A DNA stretch of 64,000 nucleotides from Syngnathus acus (taxonomy: Eukaryota; Chordata; Actinopteri; Syngnathiformes; Syngnathidae), in NCBI RefSeq assembly GCF_901709675.1, contig NC_051094.1:11032501-11096500 (forward strand). The letters are read 5' to 3'. The position numbers were made by a program, and so were the translations under genes. Below, in pieces: positions 1 through 15,000 of the stretch. Position 1 is the stretch's first letter. Every line of letters starts with the position of its first letter. The notes beneath the pieces were generated by a model. That model did not search any database, was not told the DNA's origin, and saw only the letters and a program-made list of their open reading frames with translations.

Positions 1-3000
1 GCCCGTGTGCTGTTGCTTGGTGGCTGTGCGGGGTATCCAAGGACGATGGATCCTACACAGTAGAGGCAGTTCTCGTCTGTGTGATCCTGCAGTCCCGTCT
101 CATCCGAGTCCAGAAATTGGTTTGGGCAGTCGCCTCTATTTGCGATCAGCTCTGAGATACTGAACTGCTGCTTCAATATTGGGAGGGCAGGACGATCACC
201 TACAGGATTAATAATGCAGACATTTGCATAATCTTTAAGTATCAGTGAAACATCTCCCTTTTGCAGACAGTGTCAATTAAAATCCTTACCATTATCATCA
301 CCAAACAGAAAGCGTTTCCTCTCCTCTGAAGGCGGGCTTATCCTCTGCTGAAAGTATGCCATGTCTCTGATGTGGAACATGTCGTTAATGTCCACAGGCA
401 GTGCAAGACCAATGTAGTCATCGCTGCACCCATAGGTGGCGCTGGAGACCATGGAGCGCACAGAGGAGCAGCGTTGCAAGGTGCTCTGGTTGATTGGGCT
501 TAGGAGCTCTTCTTTGTCCAGGGAGGCAAAACTTAGAGCTTTCAAAAACCTAGGGAGGCCGAGAGGAGAGGTACGTGAGAGGATTCGGGGGGAGAGACTG
601 GGAGGGGAAAATGGGGAAGTAACAGCAAAACATGGTGGATAGAAGGAGAGGAAGAATTGGTGATGTGAGGAGAGATTGAGAAGGAAGGTGGAAAAAAGGG
701 CTACAGCACGTCAGAAGCTACAGCCCAGTCAAGTGTTGAATCACAGCGTAGACAAGCTACAAAATATAAATCAACAAATATGGTAATGGGAATTGTATTT
801 CTTCATAAAGTGGCCTGGATGTTTTGTGACTGAACTGCATGGAGTACTGGACATGCATTAGGGGAAGAGCCTTTTTTGGGGGAGGTCTTTACTTGTATTT
901 TTGGCACTTACACTAAGTGATCCCCATAAAAAAATTATCCTTATGCTTGTGTGTTTTTTTTTTTTTTTTGGTCAAAGGCTCTTGTTCCCTGAAACGGTAC
1001 GCTGTGAAACAAGAGCGTTCCTCCCTACCAACTTTGCTACCACCAGCACCACCTGTCATTTCCGTCTATGTGGCTGGTCATGATGATGCCACATCACGAA
1101 AGAAAAATACAAGGTTCAAAAGTGTTGGTTCGTTGGACATAATCATAAATGTGTAAATATAATCAGTGGTTACAAGTCAGATGTGCGGGATTGCAACTAA
1201 TGCTAGCAACCAATCTACAAGGGACTTGCTGATAAGTTCTACAGGGCTCAAAGCACTGGTGACGACCCCTGTGGGCAAATAAGCAATAAAGGAGAGTAAA
1301 AGAAGACTCGCACTAGAATCTAACTAACAAGGACACTCGGCAAGTTCCACCCACCGCGGCACCAGGGTTCTGGACAGTCTGTGGTATGGACTTAAGACAT
1401 TGGACTCTGGGCAGGTACTTCTCCTGTCTGATATCCTGACAAACACAGCAGAATGTCCACGCAACAACAAACCTGTGACGAGTGCTGATGTAGACAGAAA
1501 CTCAGACACTCCCCTTACGGACTGATGCTCTTTTAAACAAAATTAGGACGCATGTCTATCAATACATTGCTTAAAAATGTGAAAATGGAAGAAAACATGG
1601 AGCTGCTTGTCCCTGATTTATGTATTTTTTTCAATTCAGCTTCCACGCAATTTGTGGGAATGTCCATTCAGTCGGAAGACCATTTCTAGTGCATCCCAAA
1701 GGTTGCATGCATTGCAATTAGCACCATTATCAGCAAACAGTGAAAATGAACCATTGAGAGAGAGAAAAAAAAAAAAAGAATAATCAGAGTGCATTTGATG
1801 ACTGTAGTTTCCATAGTCTTACCTGCGAGGTGTGAGTCGAGAGTCCAAGCTGCCAGTCTTCATCGTGATGGTGTCTGTGAAGAGCACATCTTTTGCAGGT
1901 GAAGCCAGCGCTTCACTATGGGACAAAGACGGGTGTATCCGTTGTTGCTGCAACCTCTTCAGTGTGGCATAGCCCAGCGCGTCTCTTGGGCTGGTGTACA
2001 TGAAGCTGCAGTCAGCCAGGCTCTTGATGGTGGTCACTGAGGGGGACTTGAGAGATTGAGCTCGACGGGGGAGTGTGTGCGAGGACCCGGGAGGTACCAA
2101 AGAGACAGTGGAGGACTTGGATGCAGACATGTGGTTTGTCTGTGCCTGGGGGGTGAGAGGGGACAGCGTTTTGACAGTCTTGGCTGAGACGACTGTGTTG
2201 AGGCTAACGCAGTCAGAAGAGTCCGGTTCAGGTTCGGAATGCTCCGGGTTTCCGACGGTTTCCCTTGATGGACTAGAGCTCATGGAGCTGATGCCGCTGG
2301 TTGTGGTGTCCGTGTTAAAACTCTGACTGCGGCTTTTGAATTGAGTACCTCCCGCGCTTCCTCCCCCTCCCACATTACCCCCACTCGATGAAGAACCTCC
2401 ATCTCCTCCGGTCAGACGCTCTCGGCTGCTCTGCTCCCGTTCTCGAGAGGGATGCTCCACGTGCCCTCCCAGACCACTGAGTGCCAGGCCTGAACCTCCT
2501 CCCCTACCCAGCTGTCCGTCTACAAGATGCTCCTCAGAGCCCCCTCTGGTCCCGACAAACGACGTCTCCAGGCTGACAGTGGGACTCTTTGGCATTGCTC
2601 TGCCATTTAACACAGTGGTGAAGACGTCCCCCTGGGTTGGGACGTAGACAGAAGGCTCTGTCACGGTCCGGTTACGTCTCATCTTAAACTCGGTCGGTGT
2701 GCGCGAGCCCGTCGGGGTCTTGGGGTCACTTGTGGAGCGCAGTTTCTTAGTGGGGAGGGACAGGGAGTTGAGGAAACGTGCACGAACAAAGCGAGTGGAG
2801 GCCAGGATAGTGAAGGGGCTGCGGTCCTTGACTGGTTTGGAGTGTATATACAAAGGAGCCTCATCTGACTGGTCCAGAACATCACATTTGTCATCGTCCA
2901 GGATGTACATGTCTGAAACCACAAAGGAAAAGATAACTATAATGTTCTCCAACATTGAACAGTGCAAATAGGAATGGATCAGCTATACATACTTGGTTGA

Positions 3001-6000
3001 GACTCGCTCTCACTGTTATGACGGGAGCTGGTGGATTCAGAGTTGAGACTAAGCGTGCTTGGCACGGATGATAGTTCAGAGGTCAACTGGGTTTCAACCT
3101 CATCTGGAGTGACTGGCCACAGCGTCCTGCGACTGTGTCTGACTGCATCCCAACCATACTGCTTCAACAACTCACACCCCTGCCTTGTCTTGGAGATCAC
3201 TCCCAGCACATAAACACACGTACTGCGGACATCAACAGATTCATTAGTTAGCAAAGACTAACCTAACCATTTGTTAGTACACCGTACAACAATGTTACTC
3301 TTGAATAAAGTTAAAATCTAAATAAGGAATACTGTTCAACTTTCAATCATTAACATTGGACTTTTTTTGCAATACTACCGTAAGTTATTTGCAGTTTAAT
3401 AAAAACCAAATACGAGCATCTCTTTTTCCTTTTCATTGTTAAGAGACACGAGGTCTTGAATAAATGTATTCAAACTGTAAGACTTAAAAATGAGGAAGTT
3501 TGCACTTTTAGTGAGCACCGTATAGCATAAAAAAGGCCTTACCCTCGTACTGACAACACTTCGCAGTGCTGAGCTAATGCAAGCATGTCAGGGATGACGT
3601 TCTCCTCATGGAGGAGATTCAGGCCCCAGTTTGAAGAGCCAATGTTACCCTGGATGAAAGTGAAACAAAAATCCATCACAAATGTATTACAGTCAAGCAT
3701 CATTGATCAGATCAATTAGATCAGAGGTATCAACCAAAATGGATGTTGTCTAATATGGTTTTAAATCAGCGATAAAAGGTTGAAAAATAAAAGCAGGCCT
3801 TGTACTCTTGTAAGTGTACTCACCTCACCAGTAAGCATTTACATTTTTAATCCAAAACTTTCAGTATTAGGATCAATAAGCATTATAAAATTGTGTGTGA
3901 TTCATTCCTTAGAAAGATACATTTATATGAAGTGTTGCTAACCAGAGCCCAGAGAGCAGCTTTAAGCTGTTTGATGCCCTCCCAGGTGTCCAGCATCGGG
4001 GAGCGAACCGTATAGCTGAGGTCAGGAACTATACTCTGGAAACAGACAGATTCCAAACAAATCAGCATTATTCAACAGAGAAGGAAAAAGCAACAGAGAA
4101 ACTAAGTTTCAGTGCAACATAATTACCTGAGTCTCCAATAGATGGCAGCCTGTCTTATCATGGACTAGCTGACCATACAAGTGCACAGGGAGATAGACAT
4201 TTGGTCTTTGTAACCTGGAGAAGAGCAATGAAATTAAACAGAAGCAGGTTTGGCTGGTAATTAGAATGTAAAGCAGCAAAATCAGCTTCCTACCTTTGGT
4301 TGCTGCGTCTCACATAGTTATCGCCATCAACAGGTTTGCGATAGGTTGTTAGTGCTTCGTTGAGTTGCTCCTCTATCAGGTCTACGTATTTTAGGTTGTA
4401 TTCCTGCAATTCAATTGACAATCACTTGTTGAAATAAAACGACGCACTTTTTAAATGACAGGTTCATATTTCAAAATAGTAGACTGGCAAAATCAATCAA
4501 TCCATGAGGCTCCTGTACGTACCTTCTGCCATTTATCGAGCTGTTTGCTGACATAACCCCTCTCATTGAGGTAGGAAAACCCTTTAGGTATGGACAAGAA
4601 CCTGCAGTAGCGACAAAATATAGCATGGATTGTACAAATGATGCAAGTATAAAATGAAACTCTCGCAGACATTAGATAATCCTTTACCTGAGGAGCAGAA
4701 GAAGGCCTTTGTCTCCGAGGTGAGACAAAGCTGGTTTCAGATGGATGAGCGCATGAAGATTGGCCTGACAAATGAACAAAAATAACTAGTCAGACAACAG
4801 AAGTTGCTTCTTCACCATTTCAATCTTTGATCACATGGTCACGAAATATTGGCAAAATAACGGTTCATTGAGTAGCACCTCTTGTTGTGGTGTGGAAAAG
4901 TCGGGAAACATTTTGCAGGGATGTGTAGGAATATGAATGTATAGTAGATGATTGTGGGTACGTGTAAGTGCATGTCTCTCCATGATCACCTTGTCCTCAC
5001 AGGCTTCGTCCAGAATATCAAGGGCTTCCATCGACACGGCCTTGCTATGGTCGTGAAGCTGTGTGACCAGCAGCTCCATGCCCCAGCTGCTAAAAAACTC
5101 TACACCTGCTCGCAGCAACACACGAAGGTGCTTGGTGGCATACAGTCTGCAGGGCTACTCACAAGATGAGTAAATTGAGAGAAGAACAAGAAGAAGAATA
5201 ACACAGGATTACCAATAGAGACCAATAAAGATACATTCTAAATTGATATATGTAAACATTGTTGGTTACAGTGGTACCTTGACTTAAGGGTTTTATTTTT
5301 TTTCTGTGAGCAAGCTCATAACTCAATTTACTCATATATCAAATCAAATGTTGTCATTGAAATTAACTGAAATTCCATAAATAATCGGTTCTAGCTCCGC
5401 CAAAAGATATTGGACTGTATTGTATGAGAAATAAAAGGCTACAGAAAAAAACGGTTATATAACGTGTAATTTCATCCAAAAGGAGGATTCGTGTAATGGA
5501 CTTTAAAGAGTGTGGCCAAGTTAGTGACATTCGAAGTAAAGTCGGTTTGACCTAGTTGGTGGGGTAAGTCTGGGTGAGGAACAGGTTGTGAATTGTGGCC
5601 TAACAGCAGATCCTTGCAAGTTTTCTCTTTCTGTATTTGACTATACCATTCAATAAACGATTGAAAGGGTGTCAGCAACTGTGTATCTTCTTACAGCCAT
5701 GTGGGGGCATTACAATGACTTAATTGTTCAATATTTTTTTCCACTTCGCTTTATCAATGGCATACGAGAAGCTTGCTCTCAAAAGAAATAATAATATAAG
5801 AAAATCGGACAAGCTCCAGCTCGTAATTTGAAAAACCTGTGTGCTCCGGTACCAGTTTATTATTTAACATGTTTCCTACGTCTTGAATGTCTATACTTGT
5901 GTGTTTATGTTGTCGACCTACATCAGTAGCAGCGGTAAGAATCTTGGAGAGGATCACTCTCGCCAGACCGTCTCTGCTGTAGTCTAATGTGGCTACAGCA

Positions 6001-9000
6001 AGCTTTAGCACAGCATCCTGGTTCTTCACAGAGCACAGATTCAGCAGGCTGCAAAAGCAGAAGGCAGATCAAATTAAGTCATGCAAATATGTGTGGATGA
6101 GAATACACAGAAAGAGTGTATTGTTTCCTATACACTCACCACTGAAACAGGCCACATTTCTCCAGAAGTTTAACTCCCTGAGAGTGTGCAGAGAGTGTTC
6201 CCAAGAACAGAAAGTAGTGTTGGCTAAGTGTGTTGAGCAGGCCGTTACTTTGCAAGCAGCGCTCAGATTTCAAGCCTGCAGATAAAGACAGCCATGATAC
6301 CATATCCCTCACAAGGTCCTCCAGGTAGCCCTGTCCATCCTATTAGATGAAGGGAAGAGAGACAAGCAAGTTAAAAACAAAAGTACACAAGGACATAGAA
6401 ATTGAAATAATGGGTTTCTAGAGTTTTCTCACCTCATCTGAGTCCATGAGGAACTCAACAAACTGACAGCCAACCACAGTGAGTTGTCTCGCCTTAACGT
6501 GATCTAATGCCAGCCCTGCATACAATTTACTGCTGGGCTTATAGAAGTACAGCAGCCTCCGCACAAACCTGCGTCACATGCAATAACAAAAGTGCAATAA
6601 GTGCAACAATCAGAATCACATTCCTTTATATATCAAGAGTTCGTCAATGGATCTCACTTGTGCATCTGTTCATCTTTGTTGTTCCTGAGATTTACATTGG
6701 GCCACTAGGATGAAAGGGCGGGGGAAAAGGGTATTTAAATACAGTATTGATCCAAAACGGCAAAAGAAGGCGGGTGTGTGTTGGGAGTGATAGAGAGCAA
6801 GAAAAAAAAAATAACAAAAGGAAAAGAGTACAAGAAAGAAAGAAATAATCAACAGACAGAGCGAGAGAGCGAGGTGCAACATGATGGTTGCCTGACCTTA
6901 AGGATGGTGGCAATGAGCAACCAGTTCCACTCTAGGTTTTGCTTATGGTTGAGAATGTGACTGTCTCTCAAGTTCATCATCAATGCTTCTTCTGTGTCCT
7001 GAAAAGGAAAAACACAGAATTAACAATAGCACTTTCATGTTGGCAGTAGCTTTTTATGAGCTTTATTTAACTAGTCATCACAATTATTAGAAGCTTATAA
7101 GAGACAGATTTAGGGTAGAATCATCACTGCGATAACACACAGTGCCAAACAGTACATTTGCTCTTAATTTTCAATAACCTCATACAGTACAGTTTGTAGT
7201 ACTTTCTTAAGATCTCAAAGAGGAAGATGTCCAGATGAAAGGAGCAGGTTACCTTAATGACGTAGATGTCCCTTTGGACCCGTGAGTGTGACTCTCTGCG
7301 GCTATGTGAGGACACAGAGTTGCGGATGATGTGGTCTAGATAGAGGCTGTGTGGTTTAGAACCTTTCTTCTTTCTCTCATGGAAACGCTTGAGATTGTTG
7401 ACAGCTGCACTAGCCCGACTGAATCAAAATTAAAAACAAATCCATAATGGGATCAGGGTTTGAGTTCAGGTCACTGTTATAAAAGAACATTTAAGAATTA
7501 ATGTACTCACAGTCGCTTTTCCTGTGGGATGTCGAAGGAAGCTGCCATGTTGATAAGGGTGGGAAGGCAGTGCAGGTGGTGACTGTGGGTGTGTGGAAGG
7601 ATGGTGTTTGCCTAAACATGGATTACATATGCTATGCATTAGAGGTATTCCGATCAGCGTATTATCCTGCCGATACGAATCATTCATCAGTGACATCAGT
7701 CAATTTTAATACTGAACACACGGATTAGCTGCACCAATTTTAAAGAAGCTTATTATTTTTAGAATCGATCAATCTCAAAATTATTTTTTCATGTAATTGA
7801 TGAATCAGATTAAAATACATTGCATGGAAATTTTAAAAGATCTTTTCGCGATGCAAAAACTGTACATTATTTAAACTTGACAGTGCATAAAATGCACAAA
7901 GATGATGTATTTACTGGTTTGGTATGTAATGTATAGTGTTAAAGAAACGGGAAGGATGCCACATTGCAGTCTCTAGTTGGCTGCAGGCCCCAAAGTACGG
8001 CTGCTGGTGATATTTTTCTTTTTTTGGCAATGATTGATCAAAAACGGTTCGTTGCTTATTGATCAGAGCACCACTCCTATTCATGTTTATTAAAGAAAGG
8101 ATTTTCTCCAAAAACAGCTTTTGTCATCTTCAGAATTAGTCATAGACACTGACTTACCATATGTAAAAGCTCGCCCAAGATGATGGTGGCCCTGATAGCA
8201 AGCGGATCATCGTTGCTTGTTACCACTTCAACAAGACCCTAGAGAATTAAGCAATGTGATTTTAATGGAAATACGCAAAAGCTTTTCAAAAATACTACGA
8301 ACATGTGCGCTAAATTAAATTTCAACCAAACAAAATCTATCCTGTATAAGAAAATAAAACGCAAGCTGGAATGAGTGACCACAAAAACAAGAAATGCATG
8401 ATTGAGGATAAACACAATCACTTGGCACCCGACAATCGCTGACAATGATATGTGTGTGTAACAACAACAATAAATCTGAATCATCCAATAATAGTGTTGG
8501 CTCATATAAAACGGTTAACTTTTTTTTTTTTTTAATGGCACAGGACCTATGAGGGGGGAAAAGTCAATCTCTTCTTTTGACAAAAAACTAAATTGAACAT
8601 GATCAAGTATGACTATGGTGTCTTCAGTACATAAAAAAAGGAATTATTGCTTGTCTGTGCAGCACACACATTCAATGGTCCAATATTGCAATATCAATAT
8701 TTATTTATGTACTGTGCAGCCTCCCAAGGCACTCACCTCGAGCAGCCCACTAGAGACGAAGGCAGAGAGCACAAATGCCAAGTAGTTATCCATCAAATCA
8801 GGTCTGATCAGTGGAAAAGACCAAAAAAAAAAAAAAACATGAGTAATGCAGAGTGAAAATATTTGAGCTTTTTACATTTCTACAGTGTTATATCATGTCT
8901 CACCGCGAGCGAGCCCTATGGGGAAGAACAACTTTGGCCTCTGCTGCAACAAACCCATCAGAAAGTCTCCATGTGTCCTGGAATCTTGCTGGGTCTGATT

Positions 9001-12000
9001 GAAAAAAATTGTTTTGTACTCTGTGTAGAATATGGATTTATATTTCATCTTAAGGGGGCAAAAATGTGATTTCCCACCTCCTACTAAATACCTAGCAAGG
9101 GTAGGTTTAAAAGCTCTAAGAAAAACAATAGATTACTCACCAACACTCAAAAGAGCTTCTGTGAAGTCTTGGGTTATGATGGGCACAGGAAGTCTGAATA
9201 TCTCATACAAAACCTCCAACAAGCCTTTCTGCAAAAAAAAAAAAAAAATGTTGAAATAGATAAACAACATTTAAATGCTTTATAATATTTACAGCGGCAT
9301 AATCAATTGTTCTAAAGACGAGAGGCAAGCAAAACAGCCAAAGAATGTCCAGTTCGTTTCAGTCAATGAGACAGGAAATGGAGTATCAATAAACAACATC
9401 TGCTTATCTCCCTTGATCTGGAAATGTCATCCAACATCAAACCTCACATTGAATATTATATGGGAATGAGATGTATGGCACTAAGCCCCCGCCTTTTATT
9501 TGCAACAATTGTAATGTTTGCAATAACACTCACCCTAACTTCCACATTTGGTATGCAAAGTAAACCAATTAAAGATTGGATTCCAGAATTTCCAGACTTG
9601 CATAGATTTATAATCCCTATCAGGAAAAAAAGCAGAATATTTTAAAACAGTACATTTAAAGCAGGCAAATTCAGTTTTGAGTCCACTAGAGGTCTTACCA
9701 GACCAAGAGCGGAAAGCGGCCACTATGGCCATTCTACTTGATAAGAAACGGGCCTCTTTGTCGTCTCTGTGAAAGTGAACACACACACATTAAAAAAAAG
9801 AACACTGTGTCCCTCACACAAAACATCATTGTAAATGGACCAGAGAGGCTTTTCAAAGAATGTAGAGAAAACTTTTCATACAAGAACAAACTTGCACAAA
9901 TGCCAACATTATAATTTCTTTTTTTGAAAGCTAATCGCTCAGAGCGACTGAGGAGTTATCACGATTAAGCGCGATTGACAACCTCAAGTGGGACACTGAG
10001 GAGTGAACAATAAGGGTTGTCACAAAGATATCTGACAAACCCTCAATGTTCTCAGTGGTCACCACAAAAAAAGAATAAATAGTCCAAATGTCACAATACT
10101 AAATTTTTGTTTCTTTATCACACTGCACACAAACACACTCACTTGAGTTGCCCTTCAGCCGTGTCTGCATTGTGACGGTAGTGAAAATCTGTGAAAGGCG
10201 CAAGGATTTGCTGGAGGACAGAACGGATACACACACAAAACAAGTGTGAAAAAACAAGCACATTTGCTTAGATTCGACCAACTTAATAATCATTTACTTG
10301 TTCTCAGACATTAAGTGAAATCCCACTGAAAGGTTCATATAAATCCTGACTAATGTCATATGACATCCATGTGGGTAGAGTGACTGTTGGCGGGATGTTT
10401 TGCGATCAAGCTGTCTGTTTAAACAAAGAGGCTAAGACTGTGAGAAACAAACACTGTCAGAAACTAATGAAAGCAACATGGGAAGGGACGGGCCAAGCTT
10501 TGGCTGCTAATACTGACACCCACTACTGTGGCTCATTCATTTACTAATTTGTGCATCTGCACGTGTGCGTACGTACCTCTAACTCTACATCGATGCGCAC
10601 GTACTGACGGGTACGTGGGTGGTTGAGAAGATGGAGGATGGTTGTGATCAGAGCTTCATTGATGCGGCTCAGCTGACAATCAATCACACTCTTCAAGATA
10701 GTGCTTAGGCCTCCCCGTTTAGCAACCACCTCTGGGTTTTTCAGGGCTACAGGGAACAAGAAAAAGGAGGGATTGCACACATATGACGTGTCCTTTCAAC
10801 TATAACATACAAGGTTTGTCTGCTAACAACTACTAGTTTGAACTATTATTGATTAAGTAAGTCCATTCTCACCTAGCTCACAGACAATAGCGATGGCGGC
10901 ACGGACCATTCGGTCCCTCTCTTGCAGTCCATCAGTCCCCACAGCGATAAGAGAGTTTGCAACAGAAGTGGGGAAGAGCATTGCATTGACAGTGATGATC
11001 TACAGAGGGCAAGAAAGAATGGCGGTCAATCCAATAAATTGAACAAAAATCTATTTTCATGATAGTGTAGAATTTTTGGGGTTGTTTTATATACACCAAA
11101 AATGTGTTTGTGTTTTGTGAGAAGTCAGGGTATACCTCTACCCCACAAAAGTATTACAACAGTTCAATAATACCTTGATTTGTGTTGCATTATTAGAACA
11201 GTTCAATAATACCTTGATTTGTGTTGCAGACTGAAATCATTTGTGTTTGACATAGGTCTGCTAGATTATGGATAAAATCATAACCACAATTATTTTTGTT
11301 CAATATTGAAATTACAATTATTTACGCGATTCGGTTTTTGAACCCTAATCATGATTAAAATTCAATTAATTGAGCAGTCCTAGTTTGACATTATGAGATA
11401 AATATGAGATGCATCAGCATCTTATACATAACTTAGAAGTGGGCAATGCCTGGTATCAGATTCTGACGGGTTGATAACTGGGTGGGCACTGAATTGAAAT
11501 TACAGCTCTAAAATGTATTATTTTGAAATATTTATATAAATGAAACCTTTTTTTCCTTCACTAACAAACATGTAATATACCGAGTTAAAATAAATGAATA
11601 TGTATTAACATTCTTAGGGAATCATAATGTCCCATTATTGAACTATTTTTGGAACATTTGTATAAATACTTTGCTCACAATGACAGCATTAAGCCAGTGA
11701 CCCTCTGACATCACCAAACCTTTGTATTCTCTTGCGATGCTTTTCCTGGCTTTCCGCACAGCCTCTTTCAGTCCTCGTCTGTCGTCTCATACTCAACTTT
11801 TGATGTAACCCAAATGTTTTCAGTCGACAGCAAATTAATACAACTGGCCTCATTGTTCTAATACTTTTGGCAGGGAGTGTACATCATGAACCCAAGCTGT
11901 TGCCTTAGGTCGATAATTCTTTCATAAATACAGAGCCTCCCTCTGTGTGTTTGTGTGCAAGTGTGGAGAAAGTTTACAGAAAAGGACTGACAAAGCTATA

Positions 12001-15000
12001 AATAGCCTTGACTGCAGAGTTGGGCAGACCATCCACACACTGACATTGCTGCGAACCCAATGATCTTTGAGATGGTAATATGGCGGAGGAATTTATAGTG
12101 ATTGCAAGAGGCACATTCCTCCGGCAACGTGACAGCAAGCTTAGAAAATAATTAGACACAGGATGGTTCTGAAAGTGCAGGAAAAGAAAATGTGTGTGTA
12201 TAGTACCTTTCGAACAAGTCTCAGCGCCTGAGTCCTTTCCCCTTCGTTGCTCTGCTGGATGTCAATGCACCTAAATATACAGTACATGAGGCATTTTACA
12301 TTTATTTTTTTTATTTCAATAAAAAGAAACTTTTTACCTGGCTATCAAATAATCCACTTGTAGTTTGAGGACTTTCTGCAGCACAATGGTGTCACGAATG
12401 AGGTAGCGGAGTGCCCGCAACCCAGCAGCACGCACCTCCTTAGCCTCATTTAGTAAAGCTAGTCGCAGACTAGGAGTAACAATGCATTTAGATGAGTCCA
12501 AAATGGGGGGAAAAGAAACAGTAGAGAAATTATTTCATACATTTTGCATATCTACATTGTCTATAGAGAAACATCTACAATTTCATCACATTTCTAAATA
12601 AAGTAATCCTTCCAATGTAATCATATAGAGTGTCTAACTAATGTCTTTTAGTTGCAGTATCTCTGAATGATTAAATTACAGGAAAAGCACTTACCAAACA
12701 ATGATTTCTTCGTATGTAAACCCAAAGATTTCCTCATGATGCCGAACACTGCATAGCAGCTGCAACACAATTTTTTTATTTTTTATTACAATGACTCTGT
12801 TTAAGACATTGACTTAAAAGGTTCACTTCTTAATCACATCCCACAAAAAAGAAATGAACACTGAACTGAAACCATTCGCTTTCACTGCTGATGGATCATG
12901 AAAGCTCTAATTCCAAAATTAGCGGCAACATGCAACTTACTCGAAACATGTATCATCTTGTACTTCAAATGCACTTGGCTTATTGGAAGTGGCATAGCAG
13001 TGTGCGTTTCGGAGACGGACACGCTTCTTGATTGGCTTCTACTAGCCACAGGTAAATATGAAATTATAGATATTGTTTAGTATTTTTGTCAACAAATTAC
13101 AGAGACTGTACAATGTAGTACATACTGTAACATGGTGGGCCTAAGAATCCTAAATATATCCCTTTCATGAGGTCAACAACAGTAAGTCCTAATTTCTGAA
13201 ATCATTTAAAATAGACAATTTTGAAAGCATATTTTAAAAAAATTACAAAGTCAACAATACAGATGAAAATTAATCGAGTAGATCATACTGACTGCAATGC
13301 ATTATCTAAAGAAGGCAGCCAACTGGACATACTACAGTAGACTACGAGGCATCCATCCATATCTACCATCTACAGTCTTCATTATGGGGCAGCAAACAAG
13401 GAAGCTGTACGAGAGTATGACAGGTAGTGAAATGTATCTTTGGCTCTCAACATGAATCTCCTAAAGCAGAAGCAGCGAGACAGATTATGAGAGAAACAGG
13501 AAGAAAGCTGTAGCAGATCCATTGAGAGGTGATGAGGAGGGTGTTCTCTGATGTCAGAACCCAAGCAAGCAAGGGGAGAGGAGAAGAGACTTCAAAAGGG
13601 CCATGTGACATTCTCCGGGGGATTAGGTCACCCTCAACGTCCAAGATGCCTTTTAAGGAAACAGTAGCAACAGCAACACTTGCATAGATCTCTGTCTTAA
13701 GGTAAACAGGAGAATAAATAAGGTTTAATGCATTGCAGTCACACAAGTCAGATTCTCACTTGGCCTTCAAGCCATTAACGTTGCCACGGGCTGCATAGTC
13801 AGTCACATATTTTGAACTGACACCTAAATGACTTAAAAGGAGAAATTTATGCAACAGATATCTGAAAATGGCTATCCACCCATTTTTCGTACCGCGTGTC
13901 CCCACAGGGGTCACGGGCGTGCTGGGGCCTATCCCAGAAGTCATCGGGCGGTAGGTGGGGGACACCTGAACCGGTTGCCAACCAATCGCAGGGGACACAG
14001 AGACACGAACAAGCATCAGCACTCGTACCTACGGGCAATTTGGAGTGCTCAATCGGCCTACCGTGTACCATCCACATGGGGAGGGTCAAAGGTGGAATCA
14101 AACCCACAAGCTCTGAACTTTGAGGCGGATGTGCTAACCAGTGCGTCACCATTCCTGAAAATTTGCAACTATTTGCCTTAGTTAATTAATTTTTCTGTTC
14201 TATGAATTCAACAAAACATTCCAATTATCATCTTCAAATTGGCCCTTCTGTGACTGTCAATTTGTTTATCTTAAGAGAAAGACTGTGGTTTTAATAACGC
14301 ATTGTCAGTGGTGTCAACATTGTGTCAACAAATGATGAAAATTGCACAATTTAACAATATTACCTTGACAAAGTTGTTTAGGTGGCCAAGTTTTCGCATG
14401 TTACTGACTCCATGTGGTTTGGCCACATTTTGAAGGATTTCCCTGAAGTTTTCTGGAGGTTCTGCAGAATAAAGAAAAGGAAATACAATGTATATAATAC
14501 AAGTCATCAGTCAGGGAAGCATCAATGATATGTGGCAGGAAGGAAGTTGGTTTATCTGGGCAAATTAACTTTGCGTGTGCAGTAAATACGCAGACGGTAA
14601 AACATAAGCCTGAGCGAGGAAGTGCTTTTTGTTTTTAGCTGATGACTATTCTATGCTTAGTATCATGTTAATTGGTGAGTTGTTGCGTTACTATAGGTAA
14701 AATGAAATATTTATCAGGGCTAAAAAAAAAAAAAAAAAAAACGAAAAAGAATTACTCATTAATGATGACCATTTCCATGAGGAGAAATGAATTGAAACAG
14801 AAACATTTTGAGTAATGAGCTATGTTAAAAAAAAATCTAAGTCTCATCAATTACTTTACAGAAAGGAATAAACATTCATCTTTGTTGGAATACAATCTTC
14901 ATTTAAAAAGGGTAACTGGACACCGCTCTCACAGGCGTTGGCTGGCGTTTAGTGTAAAAAACAACAACTGCAAATGTACTGACAGCCAGCCAACATTAAT

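Noticed and set aside
7620-7860. Possible decayed MITE in a rictor intron (ggtattccgatcagcg, cgatcaatct)
   Set aside because: It resembles known fish repeats, but I could not find matching ends or a target duplication.
9230-9700. Apparent loss of the rictor exon encoding the NLCK...GIQSLIG segment, with a frameshift
   Set aside because: The exon is present at 9616-9534 with good splice sites and restores phase; it was hidden among A/T-rich intron sequence.
13847-14181. Overlapping 75-110 codon ORFs on both strands
   Set aside because: They lie wholly inside a common interspersed repeat and match no protein.
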